DNA of 14,339 bases from Paracoccaceae bacterium (GTDB taxonomy: Bacteria; Pseudomonadota; Alphaproteobacteria; Rhodobacterales; Rhodobacteraceae), in NCBI GenBank assembly GCA_018647275.1, contig JABGTH010000056.1, positions 1 to 14,339 of the forward strand, read 5' to 3'. The position numbers were made by a program, and so were the translations under genes. This document shows positions 14,114-14,339 of the stretch, piece after piece. Numbering within the stretch: position 1 is the first letter of the stretch; every line of letters starts with the position of its first letter. Below the pieces are notes generated by a model, which saw only the letters and a program-made list of their open reading frames with translations, ran no database searches and was not told where the DNA came from.

Positions 14114-14339
14114 TGAAGTGGTCCGCCCCTATAGTTAGGAAACGGAGGACCATAAATGGCTATCAAGAGACCCAAGCCCGAAGAGATTGTCGTAAAGTTA
14201 CGGCAGGTTGAAGTACTAATTGGGGCAAGGTATGCCTCGGATTGACGCGATCCGTCAGATCAGTGTGACTGAACAAACCTATTACCGTTGGAAGAAGAAG
14301 TACGGCGGAATGGGCACAGAACAACTCAAGGAACTGAAG
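14114..14339 (+). mobile_element. Left end of an IS3-family insertion sequence (runs off right edge)
   Basis: The element is recognised from the orfA product. The likely left terminus begins TGAAGTGGTCC at about 14114, about 40 bp before the orfA ATG, and starts with TG as IS3-family ends usually do. The exact inverted repeat and target duplication cannot be checked because the right end lies outside the window. No copy of this end is seen elsewhere in the window. Confidence 0.8.
14156..14339 (+). pseudogene. IS3-family transposase OrfA, frameshifted and truncated by the window edge
   Basis: ATG at 14156 has a GGAGG ribosome site and gives KRPKPEEIVVKLRQVEVLIG, the start of the IS3 OrfA helix-turn-helix domain (HTH_Tnp_1). 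The frame then turns to ARYASD and stops at TGA 14243-14245. In the +2 frame the family sequence resumes at once: GQGMPRIDAIRQISVTEQTY, then YRWKKKYGGMGTEQLKELK to the edge. One extra G in the run GGGG (14222-14225) explains the shift, because GGG would restore the whole reading frame. This is upstream of and unlike the programmed OrfA-OrfB frameshift site. The copy is either dead or contains a sequencing error in the homopolymer; orfB lies outside. Confidence 0.85.

Noticed and set aside
13918..14175. An 85-codon minus-strand frame upstream of transaldolase
   Set aside because: It crosses the IS end and the G-rich tract, starts inside orfA and shows low-complexity Arg/Pro translation; no domain is seen.
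1..14339. CRISPR arrays, tRNA or rRNA genes, prophage or defence genes
   Set aside because: No regularly spaced repeats, cloverleaf sequences or characteristic protein motifs were seen on either strand.

Overview
The window reads as a chromosomal segment of a marine alphaproteobacterium, most likely a Rhodobacterales (Roseobacter-group) species. The evidence is a methylmalonyl-CoA epimerase next to a Roseobacter-type receiver protein, an alphaproteobacterial AspRS, a polyol ABC operon of the Rhodobacter smo/mtl kind and moderate G+C. The species cannot be named from this sequence alone.

Layout: (1) 1-308, 5' part of methylmalonyl-CoA epimerase (minus strand). (2) 332-1081, a response-regulator-like gene on the plus strand with an in-frame amber codon and with Asn in place of the phospho-acceptor Asp. 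(3) 1089-1808, a GNAT acetyltransferase (minus). (4) 1941-3791, aspS (minus) with a good intrinsic terminator and, upstream, a possible 14-codon leader ORF. (5) About 4090-4970, a scar made of two abutting gene remnants: an RTX-like tail on the minus strand and a glycosyltransferase-like C-terminus on the plus strand. (6) 5021-12373, a seven-gene polyol operon read right to left: binding protein, two permeases, short-chain dehydrogenase, AraC-type regulator, mannitol-type long-chain dehydrogenase, ATPase. (7) 12775-13716, transaldolase (minus). (8) 13717-14113, non-coding DNA with several palindromes. (9) From about 14114 to the right edge, the left end of an IS3-family insertion sequence whose orfA is frameshifted.

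How the genes work together: the periplasmic binding protein, two permeases and ATPase should import a hexitol such as sorbitol or mannitol. The SmoS-like SDR and the mannitol-dehydrogenase-like enzyme should oxidise it to a ketose, and the AraC-type protein encoded inside the operon should sense the substrate and control the promoter. From the second permease to the ATPase the genes overlap or nearly touch, suggesting translational coupling. The binding-protein gene is separated from the permeases by a very stable GAAA-loop hairpin, a classic way to make more binding protein than membrane components. Two AGACAAAAA direct repeats 53 bp apart upstream of the binding-protein gene are operator candidates. 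No ketose kinase is present, so phosphorylation must be encoded elsewhere; the nearby transaldolase would act on the resulting sugar phosphates.

I see no clearly new defence or mobile system. The less ordinary items are the doubly damaged receiver gene, the intercistronic hairpins, the phased direct repeats, the two-gene scar and the frameshifted IS.
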